A DNA stretch of 44,286 nucleotides from CAXTTV01 sp964247295. Its GTDB lineage: Bacteria; Chloroflexota; Ktedonobacteria; Ktedonobacterales; Ktedonobacteraceae. Positions 1 to 8,017 of this stretch are shown piece after piece; the first letter of the stretch is position 1, and every line of letters begins with the position of its first letter. The translations under genes were made by a program, and so were the position numbers. The notes under the pieces were generated by a model. That model ran no database searches. It saw nothing but the letters and a program-made list of their open reading frames with translations, and was not told where the DNA came from. Location of the stretch: positions 1-44,286 of the forward strand of contig CAXTTV010000017.1 of the NCBI GenBank assembly GCA_964247295.1, written 5' to 3'.

Positions 1-15
1 AAATTAGTGTATGTG

Positions 16-50
16 GATTCTGCTAAATAAATGTAGCAGAGTCGTATTTT
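16..50 (+). terminator. Rho-independent terminator of an upstream gene
   Basis: A 10-bp stem (16-25 with 34-43, one G-T pair) encloses an 8-nt loop and is followed by a T-rich stretch ending near 50. It probably ends a transcript entering from outside the window, which would separate the first gene here from what lies before it. Confidence 0.6.
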
Positions 51-222
51 TGATGAAAAATACTTGAAATTACCGTAAGCTCATGGTATATTTAGGAGCG
101 TGAAGGGCAGTACAAGATATTGCTTCTCACGAGATAAATGTGATGATAACGTTTATATATTCTACTTGTCTTAAGAAGAATATGTGGCGTGATGATGTGG
201 TAAGTGCAAGGAGAAAAAATAC

Positions 223-510
223 ATGGCTATGTTGAATGTAAATATCTCGGACCTTCAGACTTTGGTCACCAACCTGTACGCGATCGCTTCAGATCTGGAA
301 GGTCAGAAGTCTTCTCTGACCAGCGCCAATACGCTGCTGGGGACTGCTTTGACCGGTGACTATATTGCTGACTTCGACGCGAAATTCAGTGGTTGGCTCA
401 CCTCGATCGCGAATATGATCGACGACATTAATGATTCTTCTGCGGCTCTGAATACGTTGAGCAGCGATATTGAGGCCCAGGTTGCCGCACTGAACGCGAT
501 CAACCACTAG
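223..510 (+). CDS. WXG100-like small secreted protein (ESX/type VII family), copy 1
   Basis: A 95-residue, all-helical, cysteine-free protein with the size and helix-turn-helix pattern of WXG100 (EsxA/EsxB-like) substrates of type VII secretion. The turn that normally carries W-x-G reads L-T-G (ALTGDYIADF), with a conserved tryptophan some 12 residues later (FSGW). The start is ATG 223, with AAGGAG at 208-213. A paralogue follows at 639, and EccC-like ATPases are encoded on the opposite strand just beyond it, which supports a secretion link. No Y-x-x-x-D/E export tail is obvious at the C-terminus. The family call rests on size, helical pattern and neighbours, so the substrate role is inferred. 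Confidence 0.7.
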   Translation: MAMLNVNISDLQTLVTNLYAIASDLEGQKSSLTSANTLLGTALTGDYIADFDAKFSGWLTSIANMIDDINDSSAALNTLSSDIEAQVAALNAINH

Positions 511-544
511 TTCGTTTTCTAACGAGCTAGCAAGAACCATTTTC

Positions 545-609
545 AGTTCTCTTTACAGAACCCCTGCCTGTTCATTAGAAGATTTTATGGTTCTGTAAAG
601 AGAACTTTT
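545..609 (+). terminator. Terminator between the two WXG100-like genes
   Basis: A perfect 18-bp inverted repeat (545-562 with 589-606) with a 26-nt loop, followed by TTTT. The outer stem sequence TTCTCTTTAC / GTAAAGAGAA is also used in the terminator at 957-1014. Confidence 0.75.
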
Positions 610-638
610 CATCTCACCTTTTTTGAGGAATATCTCTT

Positions 639-920
639 ATGTCGATGATAACAATTAGCATTACTGATCTCGATAACCTGTGCGATAATCTTGACATCGT
701 GTCTTCAGACCTGGACGAGCAGAAGTACGAGCTTATCGCCTCGCAACAATATTTGCAGACTGCTTTGTTTGGCGACTATATCGCTACGTTTGAAGATAAG
801 TTTGCTAGCTGGGTTCAGACGATTAGCAAGCTCATTGATGGTATTAATGATGCCTCTTTGAACCTGGACCTGCTACGCTTCCAGCTTGAGGATCAGATAG
901 CCTCATTGAACGCGTTGTAA
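639..920 (+). CDS. WXG100-like small secreted protein (ESX/type VII family), copy 2
   Basis: A 93-residue paralogue of the protein at 223-510. Both share the ISDL/ITDL opening, the D-L-x-x-Q-K segment, the turn ALxGDYIA-F, the Trp in the second helix and an ending rich in LNA. The turn reads L-F-G in place of W-x-G. The start is ATG 639, with a GAGG Shine-Dalgarno about 12 nt upstream. WXG100 proteins commonly work as dimers, so the two paralogues may form a heterodimer. Each gene has its own terminator, so readthrough or separate promoters would be needed for equal dosage. No enzymatic motif is present. Confidence 0.68.
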   Translation: MSMITISITDLDNLCDNLDIVSSDLDEQKYELIASQQYLQTALFGDYIATFEDKFASWVQTISKLIDGINDASLNLDLLRFQLEDQIASLNAL

Positions 921-956
921 TCAATCGGTTTCCCTGCTCGTTTCTTTTTTTGCCTT

Positions 957-1014
957 TTCTCTTTACTGGTGTGCTTCACAGCATCTTTGGCAGACCAGTA
1001 AAGAGAATTTTTTT
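957..1014 (+). terminator. Terminator after the second WXG100-like gene
   Basis: A perfect 14-bp stem (957-970 with 994-1007) is followed by a run of eight T. It lies between convergent genes. The outer ten bases of the stem match those of the terminator at 545-609. Confidence 0.75.
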
Positions 1015-1027
1015 GACAAGGCAAACA

Positions 1028-2143
1028 TTATTCTGTCATACGGATCTTTGTCAGACAATCCTTAAGGGAGTCGATCCGCTCTGCTTCTTGCTCACCCGAG
1101 ATTGGTAGGGCCAGTTGGACCTCATGAAAACGTTTTTCTCGATTCATGACAACTCCTCGTCCAGCAATCGGTTCCATCGGCGATCCACCCCTGCCGACAA
1201 ACTCAAAACGCTGCTGCTCGTTCATAAAGAGCCCGATCCGTGTACCAACTTTCCCCAAAATATCTGCTGGAAGATAGCGTGTTGCTGTCTCGGCTGAACT
1301 AAAAATAAGGTAGAAGCCCAGAGATCGTGCTTCTGTGATCGCGAGCATCAATTTTTTTATAGCTGTAAAGCTGACCGGCTGATCTATAAAGCGATGATAA
1401 TTGCTAATGACAATCACTTTTTGGGGTACGATAGACTGCTGACTCCAGAGTTGACTCAGAGTGTTTTCATCCCATCGCTGATCTGGAAAGGCGTCTTTCC
1501 TTTGTTGTATCCCATCGCTGATCGCTTTACAGAAAGCGGTCACCTGTTTATCGTTTAATCCCTGGGTATAGAATGGCTCATGCTCAGAGCCCTGTAGATG
1601 TGGAATATCTTGAAACATATCCAGCTCTTGAAGGGGATCGAGGATCGCGATCTGAAGTTGCTGAGGAAAGTAGCGTGTGGTGAGCCAGAGCAGAATGGTC
1701 TGGAGCGCCGTCCCTTTTCCACTGTTCTGGGTACCAGCGATCAGCAGGGGGCCGCCGGACAGAGCTCCCATGGAGCCATGGAGATCGACGATAAACGTCT
1801 CTTGCCGTTGTTGTTCTGGCTTATCTACCAACCCCAGGGGGATTTGCATAGAGGGTCGAGCGGTCATCAAGCTACGCACCGCGAGCATCTCCTCAAAAGG
1901 CATAGGAACCAGAGTGATCCTGGACCGTTGCTCAGCTTCTTGATTGGAGTGGGAGAACAGGACCAGAGGATCTGGACACGCGGCTGTATCCGGTGTAGGC
2001 AAGGGGTCTGGCCAGTAATAGATACCATCTTTTCTGGCCTGTTCGCGAGGATACGTTGTACATATTTTCTCAACCAGAGCCTGAGAGACAGTATATGTCT
2101 GGCGATGACTGTTGATCGCTGGGAGAGAGGCGTGATGATACAA
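1028..2143 (-). CDS. EccCb-like FtsK/SpoIIIE-family ATPase domain protein
   Basis: A 371-residue cytosolic protein with one FtsK/SpoIIIE-type P-loop module, resembling the C-terminal ATPase domains of the type VII secretion motor EccC. The P-loop is GTQNSGKGT (Lys143). The Walker B position (KVIVISNYHRF) lacks the Asp-Glu pair, so this domain is probably non-hydrolytic, as reported for the distal domains of EccC/EssC. The start is TTG 2143, with AAGGAG 8 nt upstream; that Shine-Dalgarno overlaps the stop codon of the preceding ATPase gene, indicating translational coupling. Typical EccC proteins carry two distal domains beyond the membrane-proximal one; only one is seen here. In WXG100 systems the distal domain binds substrate. 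Confidence 0.75.
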   Translation of the reverse strand: MYHHASLPAINSHRQTYTVSQALVEKICTTYPREQARKDGIYYWPDPLPTPDTAACPDPLVLFSHSNQEAEQRSRITLVPMPFEEMLAVRSLMTARPSMQIPLGLVDKPEQQRQETFIVDLHGSMGALSGGPLLIAGTQNSGKGTALQTILLWLTTRYFPQQLQIAILDPLQELDMFQDIPHLQGSEHEPFYTQGLNDKQVTAFCKAISDGIQQRKDAFPDQRWDENTLSQLWSQQSIVPQKVIVISNYHRFIDQPVSFTAIKKLMLAITEARSLGFYLIFSSAETATRYLPADILGKVGTRIGLFMNEQQRFEFVGRGGSPMEPIAGRGVVMNREKRFHEVQLALPISGEQEAERIDSLKDCLTKIRMTE

Positions 2144-2155
2144 TGACGTTGCTCC

Positions 2156-4429
2156 TTATTCTCTGTGGGCCGGCAAGGTTACGCGTGCAGCCTGAAAAAG
2201 GTCTAATTGATTGTCCCCGTGTAAAAGATAGCCTCGACCTGGAATGCTGGCCGGAAGGTTCGCGGCATCAATGCGCCCGATCACCTCGCGGCTATCCATA
2301 TTTGAGGCACAGCGTAGGCAGAGGCGGTACTGCACATAATCTCGGACCTTGTTGCCGATAATCCCCTCTGGCCGCTGGGCTGAGAGCAGCAGGTGCATCC
2401 CAATCTCCCTCCCGACGCGTGTAATTGTAAATAGTTCCTCCAGAACAGCCTCCGTGCGTTTCGCCATCTCCGCGAACTCATCGATAATAATGATCAGGCG
2501 CGGCATCTGTTTCCCCTCCTTTAGCAGGAGCTCGCGTCTGGTGGCCTCGGCTTTAAGCATTGTGATAAACCGCTGAATTAAGGCTGGTGAAGACATATTG
2601 GAGAGAAAGCCAACCGTATGTGGAAGTTCGCGGAACGGCTCCAGGGCCAGCCCGGCCTTGTAGTCAATCAAAAGCAGGACTACTTCGGTGGGGCGATAAG
2701 TGACGGCCAGCGAGGTAATGATGGTCTGCAACAGCTCACTTTTACCAGAGCCAGTCTGTCCGATCAACAGGCCGTGGGGGCCATCTCTTAGAAAGTCCAG
2801 ATATTGAATTTCATCACCAATCTTCATCCCGATAGGGATACGCAATTGAGGCACCTGCCCCTTACTCAAGGTGAAAGCGCGGAACTCTGAACTGCCCCAG
2901 CAGACCTGAGGCTGATAGTGGGCAAGATCTAGAGCTGGCTCAAAAAGCGAACGGACATCGACCTGTGTACGGATCTCCATACGTCTGGTGCTGGCGGGAC
3001 GCAATTTTTGAAGATGAGCCGCGAGGTAGCTGAATGTCTCGACCGGAGCCCAGTCAAGCGCGGTACAGGGAACCATTGGTGGAGGCTCTGGCTGGAGCGT
3101 CCGAATGTACGCCCGATGCTTCCCCTCCGCCTGAGTAGTGTCTAGATCAATAACAATACTGCTGGTTGTGGGGATATCGGCCTGATGGGAGTTCAAACAA
3201 AGGACCGAGACGCCCAGTTCATGGCCATGGGTGAGCGCCAGGGTCATCTCTCCGCGTCTCAGAGGAGAAACCAGCAGGCGTGGACGACTACTTACTGGCT
3301 CGCTCTGACCTGGACGGATGATAGGAATATAGCCTGTTGGTTGATCCAGGTCGTTCGTGATATCAAAATGGTCAACCACGATAATTAAGCGGGGAAGCAT
3401 TGCCTTGCGCTTCTGGGGATCGTCCCCCCACAGCAGCTCGCGCCTTCCCATCTCACGGGAAATCAGCGGAAGGATTTCGATTACCTCACCAGTATTGAGC
3501 GCCACCCCTTTGGTCTCGTCAGGCTCGTCTTCGCTCTGCCGGGGATCATAAAACTGGGTATGTGGAAGCGAGAGCGTCCATTGCCAGGCTGCTTGTTGCG
3601 CCGCCGGGGCCAGAATAATGATCCGCACGTCATCGGGAGAGTGATGGTAGGCTAACTGACTAACCAGATTTCGGGCAAGATCGCGCGCCGTATGCAACTC
3701 GGGTTCGATGCTAGAGATCGCAACGGGCCCACGTTTATCCAGCCGGATCGTCACCGGGGCTGGCACCTGGCCGAAGGTCTCAACGATCTGGCGAGCATAA
3801 GCCTTACTTTTTTCAAAGCGAGAGGGGAGCGTAACTGCTTGCTCCTGCGATTGGCCGGTAATCTGATAGGAAGCTGGACGACTCCCCATGCCAATCCTCA
3901 GTTGAAGAAAATCTGGATCTTCCGGTCTCCGCGCCCACAGGCTCACATTTTGATCATTAAATGGTTGTTTAATGAGCGGTTGAACGTTCAAACCTTCATA
4001 TCCCTGCTTGCTCATGAGAAATAATGGAGGATCAAGATCGATGCGTGCCTGTCGCTCCTGACGTTGAAGCGCGCGCGCTTTTTGCTCAACCTCATTCAGC
4101 TTCTGCGTATATATCTTGAGCAGGTAACGGCTCTTGCGCCGTGCGATAAGCCATTGGATAATAAAAGACATCAACGTCCCTAATGCCATAAAACCGCTAA
4201 TAATGAGAATGCTAAAATAAAACATTCCGGCCCCCCCCATCTGATGTGAGAGGATATATGCATAAACGCCCATACCAGCCGTACTAAAGAAAATAGTAAT
4301 CAGCGGCGTGAAATTTCGTGTGTTGGAGAACGATGGGGGAATAGGCAACACCAGTTTTTCGCGTGGGATCTCCGGCCAGAAGCGGGCCTTCCGAGTAATC
4401 GTTGTTGGTGATGGTAATTGAAAAGACAA
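2156..4429 (-). CDS. EccCa-like membrane-anchored FtsK/SpoIIIE ATPase of a type VII-like secretion system
   Basis: A 757-residue motor protein. Near the N-terminus a segment W-P-E-I-P...L-P-I-P-P resembles the opening of EccC proteins, followed by two membrane helices (about residues 40-100). Next come a degenerate ATPase-like domain with no P-loop and a full FtsK-type ATPase with Walker A GQTGSGKSE (Lys563) and Walker B LIIIIDEFAE (Asp650, Glu651). It should sit in the cytoplasmic membrane and energise export of the WXG100-like proteins encoded nearby. The start chosen is TTG 4429, because GGAAGGGG lies 7 nt before it; the ATG at 4462 has no recognisable ribosome site. No FHA domain and no EccB/D/E homologue is in the window. 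An 8-G run lies within the segment encoding the membrane helices. Confidence 0.8.
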   Translation of the reverse strand: MSFQLPSPTTITRKARFWPEIPREKLVLPIPPSFSNTRNFTPLITIFFSTAGMGVYAYILSHQMGGAGMFYFSILIISGFMALGTLMSFIIQWLIARRKSRYLLKIYTQKLNEVEQKARALQRQERQARIDLDPPLFLMSKQGYEGLNVQPLIKQPFNDQNVSLWARRPEDPDFLQLRIGMGSRPASYQITGQSQEQAVTLPSRFEKSKAYARQIVETFGQVPAPVTIRLDKRGPVAISSIEPELHTARDLARNLVSQLAYHHSPDDVRIIILAPAAQQAAWQWTLSLPHTQFYDPRQSEDEPDETKGVALNTGEVIEILPLISREMGRRELLWGDDPQKRKAMLPRLIIVVDHFDITNDLDQPTGYIPIIRPGQSEPVSSRPRLLVSPLRRGEMTLALTHGHELGVSVLCLNSHQADIPTTSSIVIDLDTTQAEGKHRAYIRTLQPEPPPMVPCTALDWAPVETFSYLAAHLQKLRPASTRRMEIRTQVDVRSLFEPALDLAHYQPQVCWGSSEFRAFTLSKGQVPQLRIPIGMKIGDEIQYLDFLRDGPHGLLIGQTGSGKSELLQTIITSLAVTYRPTEVVLLLIDYKAGLALEPFRELPHTVGFLSNMSSPALIQRFITMLKAEATRRELLLKEGKQMPRLIIIIDEFAEMAKRTEAVLEELFTITRVGREIGMHLLLSAQRPEGIIGNKVRDYVQYRLCLRCASNMDSREVIGRIDAANLPASIPGRGYLLHGDNQLDLFQAARVTLPAHRE

Positions 4430-4559
4430 AAATACACCCCTTCCACCTATCCACAGCCTCATATTTTTTGTAGACGTTTTTGTAAATTAATGAATGTATT
4501 ATAGTGTTGCTTTTTACATAAATCAATGCAGTGGGATAAAAATCCTGCTATACCGCTCC

Positions 4560-4870
4560 CTAGTCACGTGTCGGCGCAATAATTTGAAGCACCGCTAGAA
4601 AAAGACATGCCCCTACAAAGGCGACAAGTACGCTACCCCAGAAACGGAATACCCCGANNNNNNNNNNNNNNNNNNNNNNNNNNNNNNNNNNNNNNNNNNN
4701 NNNNNNNNNNCAATAAAGGCTCCAACCAGACCCACGATCGTATTTCCCAAACAACCCAGGCCGCGCCCACGAACCACTCGGCTGGCAAAAAAACCAGCGA
4801 TTAGACCGACCAGCAGCCAGGAAATTAAGCCTCCAGGCTCAAGCATACCACCAGAAAACACGACATTCAT
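4560..4870 (-). CDS. GlsB/YeaQ/YmgE-family small membrane protein, interrupted by an assembly gap
   Basis: A small hydrophobic protein of the GlsB/YeaQ/YmgE (transglycosylase-associated) family. The N-terminal part (MNVVFSGG..., ISWLLVGLIAG) is read in one frame and the C-terminal part (GSVLVAFVGACLF...) in another; the change falls exactly on the run of N at 4658-4710. Alignment to the paralogue at 5117-5416 shows about 11 residues missing, so the true gap should be near 30 nt rather than 53. The gene is probably intact. The start is ATG 4870, preceded by AGAGGAA. These proteins are linked to envelope stress in other bacteria, but their biochemical role is unknown. Confidence 0.75.
4658..4710. 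other. Assembly gap (53 N)
   Basis: A run of 53 unknown bases inside a GlsB-like gene. The length is not compatible with the reading frame on both sides, so it is an estimate and not a measured length. Confidence 0.98.
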
Positions 4871-4960
4871 ATGTTTCCTCTTCTCTATGTAGATTACTGT
4901 AAGTAGCTCAGGCAAGCTCTCTTTAATTCTACGAGGAAAAGGCTTTTTAGTTGTAGACGT

Positions 4961-4998
4961 AAAAAAGAATCAGTCTACTATGAAACCGATTCTTTTTT
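4961..4998. terminator. AT-rich bidirectional hairpin between the GlsB-like genes
   Basis: A perfect 11-bp inverted repeat (4961-4971 with 4988-4998) with A and T tracts on its two sides, so it could end transcripts from either direction. It lies downstream of the 5117 gene and upstream of the 4870 gene on the minus strand. Confidence 0.5.
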
Positions 4999-5065
4999 TG
5001 ATTTACATAAATACTAGTATGCTACTAGATATTTGGTAGCTCTAAGAAGGAAAGTAAATGCCAAC

Positions 5066-5099
5066 AAAAAAGGACGACCAATTAAGGCCATCCTTTTTT
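5066..5099 (-). terminator. Terminator of the GlsB-like gene at 5117-5416
   Basis: A 9-bp stem AAAAAAGGA / TCCTTTTTT (5066-5074 with 5091-5099), extended by a partly paired inner stem, starting 18 nt after the stop codon. On the minus strand it ends in a T-run. Confidence 0.65.
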
Positions 5100-5116
5100 A
5101 GGTTACTCTTTTGCTT

Positions 5117-5416
5117 TTAGAGTGTGCGTCGGCTACCACTAACGGCGCGCAGGATCGCGATCAGGATACATGCACCAATGAAAGCAACTACAATGCTACC
5201 GATCAGACCGTAGCTTCCACCAATACCAAGCAGATTGGTTACCAGTCCGCCCAGGAAGGCACCAATGACACCAACGATGATGTCACCAACGATGCCGTAG
5301 CCGCCGCCGCGCATTACCATACCAGCCAGTGCACCAGCGATTAGGCCAACGATTAACCAGGCAATAATGCCACCGGGGTTGAGGTCAGCCGCAAGAGCGA
5401 TAGTTGCTAAAGCCAT
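5117..5416 (-). CDS. GlsB/YeaQ/YmgE-family small membrane protein
   Basis: A 99-residue protein with about three hydrophobic segments rich in glycine (IIAWLIVGLIAGALAGMV, a central IIVGVIGAFLGGLV, and IVVAFIGACILIAIL). This is the typical pattern of the GlsB/YeaQ/YmgE family of stress-associated inner-membrane proteins. The start is ATG 5416, with AAGGAG about 8 nt upstream. It is clearly paralogous to the gap-broken gene at 4560-4870, and each copy has its own hairpin. The basic C-terminus (SGSRRTL) probably faces the cytoplasm. The molecular function of the family is not established. Confidence 0.85.
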   Translation of the reverse strand: MALATIALAADLNPGGIIAWLIVGLIAGALAGMVMRGGGYGIVGDIIVGVIGAFLGGLVTNLLGIGGSYGLIGSIVVAFIGACILIAILRAVSGSRRTL

Positions 5417-5885
5417 GATTGTATCTCCTTTTCATAAGTCGGATGTTAGTAAAAAACGATACCTGTAAATGTTAATTGCGAATGTCAGTGCAGCAGTTGA
5501 TGAAAAATGTTGTTACATCTGACATCCATAAGGTAACATGAATATTTAGCGAAAACAAGTCAACAATAGAATCTTAATCTTATTCCAATCATCTCCTAAT
5601 ATTTTTAATAATACTACTGATAATAGCGTATAGCACTATTTTTAGAAAAAAATAGCTTCCGAATAATGGGTACGTATATGTTTGAGAGTTGTTACTCTTT
5701 TTCACGTTAGAGGGTGTTATTTAGTTGCGCTTTTTCCGACAACGTTAATAGGAGTTGAGGATCTTTTGAGCTTCTATCTCAGTTTCTTGAGATTTTTTTG
5801 AGCGTATGAAAGCTATACTGGTAGTGTGAGAGCGTTGAACGACGTCAGAGGTATAGGACTCTAGTTGAGAGCAGGTGAGAGATAG
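5417..5885. other. AT-rich intergenic region between divergent genes
   Basis: A 469-bp stretch between the divergent GlsB-like and UspA-like genes. It should hold both promoters. A TATACT hexamer at 5814-5819 could be a -10 box for the plus-strand gene, but no well-spaced -35 box was found. No coding frame or strong hairpin was seen. Confidence 0.5.
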
Positions 5886-6416
5886 ATGCAGGCACCAAGA
5901 CGTTTATTGTTACCATTCACGCATAGTATTGATAGTGAAGCTTTACATATCGCATTGGTTTTGGTAGCTTCCTACAACACAACTTTGGTTCCATTAGCCA
6001 TAATGCAACCTTCATCGAGATCACAGCCCTTTCAAGTGCGTCCAGGTCAGGTAGAGCAGGCAAATGATTTTCACATGCTGTTGCAACATAAAGCTAGGCA
6101 TTATGGTGTGCCATTAGAACCTCTCACTATTTCAGCTATTGATTGTTCTCAGGCCATTGGGAGGAAGGTTCAGGATCTCCATTGTGAGGGGATACTCCTG
6201 TTTATTCGCGATGAGCATGGCGTGTTATTGGAAGGGCAAAATATTCAACAGCTACTGAATCAAAGACCCAGTTCGATTTTTCTTGTCCAGCTTCCTCTAA
6301 AGCGTCGTACAAAGAATAGTAAGCTACGAAAAGGTGAGCCCTCCATCACCAGGCTTGATATGCAGTCAGAGATGACTACCTATCGAGAAGGTGAACCGTC
6401 CCTTACAGAAGTGTAG
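5886..6416 (+). CDS. UspA-like (HUP-fold) universal stress domain protein
   Basis: A 176-residue soluble protein. The first 130 residues follow the universal stress protein pattern: an opening strand RRLLLPFTHSID, a long helix with EALHIALVLVASY, a second strand TTLVPLAIM, then C-terminal segments ending in PSSIFLVQLPL. The canonical nucleotide-binding G-x2-G-x9-G-S/T motif is not seen, so ATP binding is doubtful. The last 40 residues are polar and contain a near repeat (KGEPSITR and EGEPSLTE). The start is ATG 5886, after GTGAGAGATAG. An MFS transporter gene follows 110 bp later on the same strand. Confidence 0.55.
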   Translation: MQAPRRLLLPFTHSIDSEALHIALVLVASYNTTLVPLAIMQPSSRSQPFQVRPGQVEQANDFHMLLQHKARHYGVPLEPLTISAIDCSQAIGRKVQDLHCEGILLFIRDEHGVLLEGQNIQQLLNQRPSSIFLVQLPLKRRTKNSKLRKGEPSITRLDMQSEMTTYREGEPSLTEV

Positions 6417-6526
6417 GTTTTGAAAATATCTTGTCTATTATGCTCCTGTCCTTTTGTGCGTTGTTGGTTAACCTGACCATATGATACTGTAAAGGCAGTT
6501 GTGTGTAGATAGGAGCAATTATTTTT

Positions 6527-7819
6527 ATGTCTCTTGCCCCCGATACCTCTAATATTCAATCCAAGTCAGTGCCTCACCATGCTCCATCGCAAGCATTTTT
6601 CCGTCATTTACCCAAAAACGTCTACCTGTTACTTTTTTTTACCACTGGGAAAGGGTTCCAGCTTACAATTGCCGCGCTTACACTCAATCTGTATGTGCAT
6701 AGTCTGGGGTATCGGCCAGATTTCATTGGTCTTTTTAGCGCGATGCCGGCGATCGGCGCATTAATTAGTGCTGTGCCGGCGGGGATGCTGGCCGATAAAT
6801 TTGGTCGGAAGCCCGTTTTGATTCTGACAGCGATCCTGACTCCCTTAACGTTAGCGCTTTGTGGCTTTACGACGACGGTTCCATTGCTGCTGCTCACTGG
6901 TCTACTTCAGGGTATTGTCTCGACAGCCTACTGGGTGACAAATCTCCCATTGCTGACGGAGAGCACGACCGAGCAGCAGCGGGTGGGTGTCCTGGCTCTC
7001 AATAGCTTTCTCTTGCTGGGGATCGGCGCGTTGGGAAACCTTCTCGGAGGAGCAATTCCTGAGGTGGTGGGAAACCTGTTGCATGTCTCGGCGTCCAGCA
7101 CTGTACCCTTGCGCTGGGGCGTGATCTCCGCCGCGCTTTTTACCTTTGTTTTTGGTCTGCCCCTCTGGCTTCTGGATGAGCCAAAGCAACGGAAAAAGAG
7201 GGATAGTGTGCGAGAGGCTGTTGTCCAGACCAGGAAGGAGCCTTTCCCTGTAGGGCTTTTCCTGAAACTGCTGTTGCCCGATCTGCTTTTTACGATGGGT
7301 GAGGGGGCAGTCGTGGCTTTGATCCAGCTTTACTTTGTGTTGCGCTTCCATCTTTTGCCAGGAACGTTAGGGATAATTTTTACAATATCTGGCCTGGCGG
7401 CAGGGGTATTCTCGCTGACTGCTCCATTGTTTGTGAAGCGTTGGAGTAAATTGCGACTGATTACCACCGTGCAATATCTTAGCGCGCCTTTGATGATCTT
7501 GATTGGTTTCGCGCCTGCGCTTCCTCTCGCGATCGCAGGTGAGTATGCTCGTTCGTTTACGCGTACCTTGATTGAGCCGGTTTACGCGGCTTTTTCGATG
7601 GAGCAAGTGTCAGGTCGCCATCGCGCGACACTTGCTGGCTTTTATGCTGTTACGTGGAGTATTGGTTTTAGTATTGGGCCAGCGGTTGCCGGCTGGCTGC
7701 AATCGAATGTAAACCTTTCTACCTCTTTTATCTTTGGTGGAGTCTGTCTAGTGGCGGCTGCAACCCTTCTCCTGTACTTCTTTGGGAAGCATACTGATAC
7801 GGCTACTCTCAAAGAATAA
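6527..7819 (+). CDS. Major facilitator superfamily (MFS) transporter
   Basis: A 430-residue integral membrane protein with roughly twelve hydrophobic helices. The loop between helices 2 and 3 carries the MFS signature GMLADKFGRKPVL, and the second half has a weaker counterpart near FVKRWSKLRL. A basic loop (KQRKKRDSVREAV) divides the two six-helix halves. Such proteins use the proton gradient to move small molecules, often drugs or sugars. Nothing in the sequence fixes the substrate. The start is ATG 6527, with TAGGAG about 11 nt upstream. It is most similar in layout to drug-efflux or sugar-efflux MFS families. Confidence 0.85.
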   Translation: MSLAPDTSNIQSKSVPHHAPSQAFFRHLPKNVYLLLFFTTGKGFQLTIAALTLNLYVHSLGYRPDFIGLFSAMPAIGALISAVPAGMLADKFGRKPVLILTAILTPLTLALCGFTTTVPLLLLTGLLQGIVSTAYWVTNLPLLTESTTEQQRVGVLALNSFLLLGIGALGNLLGGAIPEVVGNLLHVSASSTVPLRWGVISAALFTFVFGLPLWLLDEPKQRKKRDSVREAVVQTRKEPFPVGLFLKLLLPDLLFTMGEGAVVALIQLYFVLRFHLLPGTLGIIFTISGLAAGVFSLTAPLFVKRWSKLRLITTVQYLSAPLMILIGFAPALPLAIAGEYARSFTRTLIEPVYAAFSMEQVSGRHRATLAGFYAVTWSIGFSIGPAVAGWLQSNVNLSTSFIFGGVCLVAAATLLLYFFGKHTDTATLKE

Positions 7820-8017
7820 TGTTGCATGATGTGAGAAAGGCGATATAATATCTTCAATATGCTTCTTTCGTTCTTGTGACAAGAAAATATATTGGCCTTC
7901 CAGGCTATCCTGATAAATTCCTGTCAATTTCATGGATATTGAACGTCTAAATAAAGAAACGGGAAAGACCTTGTCGTTGTTTGTCATGGTAGTATGCCGG
8001 CTAGTAGGGATTTGGTT

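Noticed and set aside
1115..1297. Plus-strand open frames within 1028-4462
   Set aside because: They are antisense to well-supported EccC-like genes and have no ribosome sites or family features.
4560..4870. Frameshifted pseudogene of a GlsB-like protein
   Set aside because: The frame change coincides with the N-run, whose length is an estimate. The paralogue explains the missing residues, so decay need not be invoked.
5787..5819. Promoter TTGAGA...TATACT before the UspA-like gene
   Set aside because: The spacer would be 21 bp, which is too long. Only the -10-like hexamer is kept as a remark.
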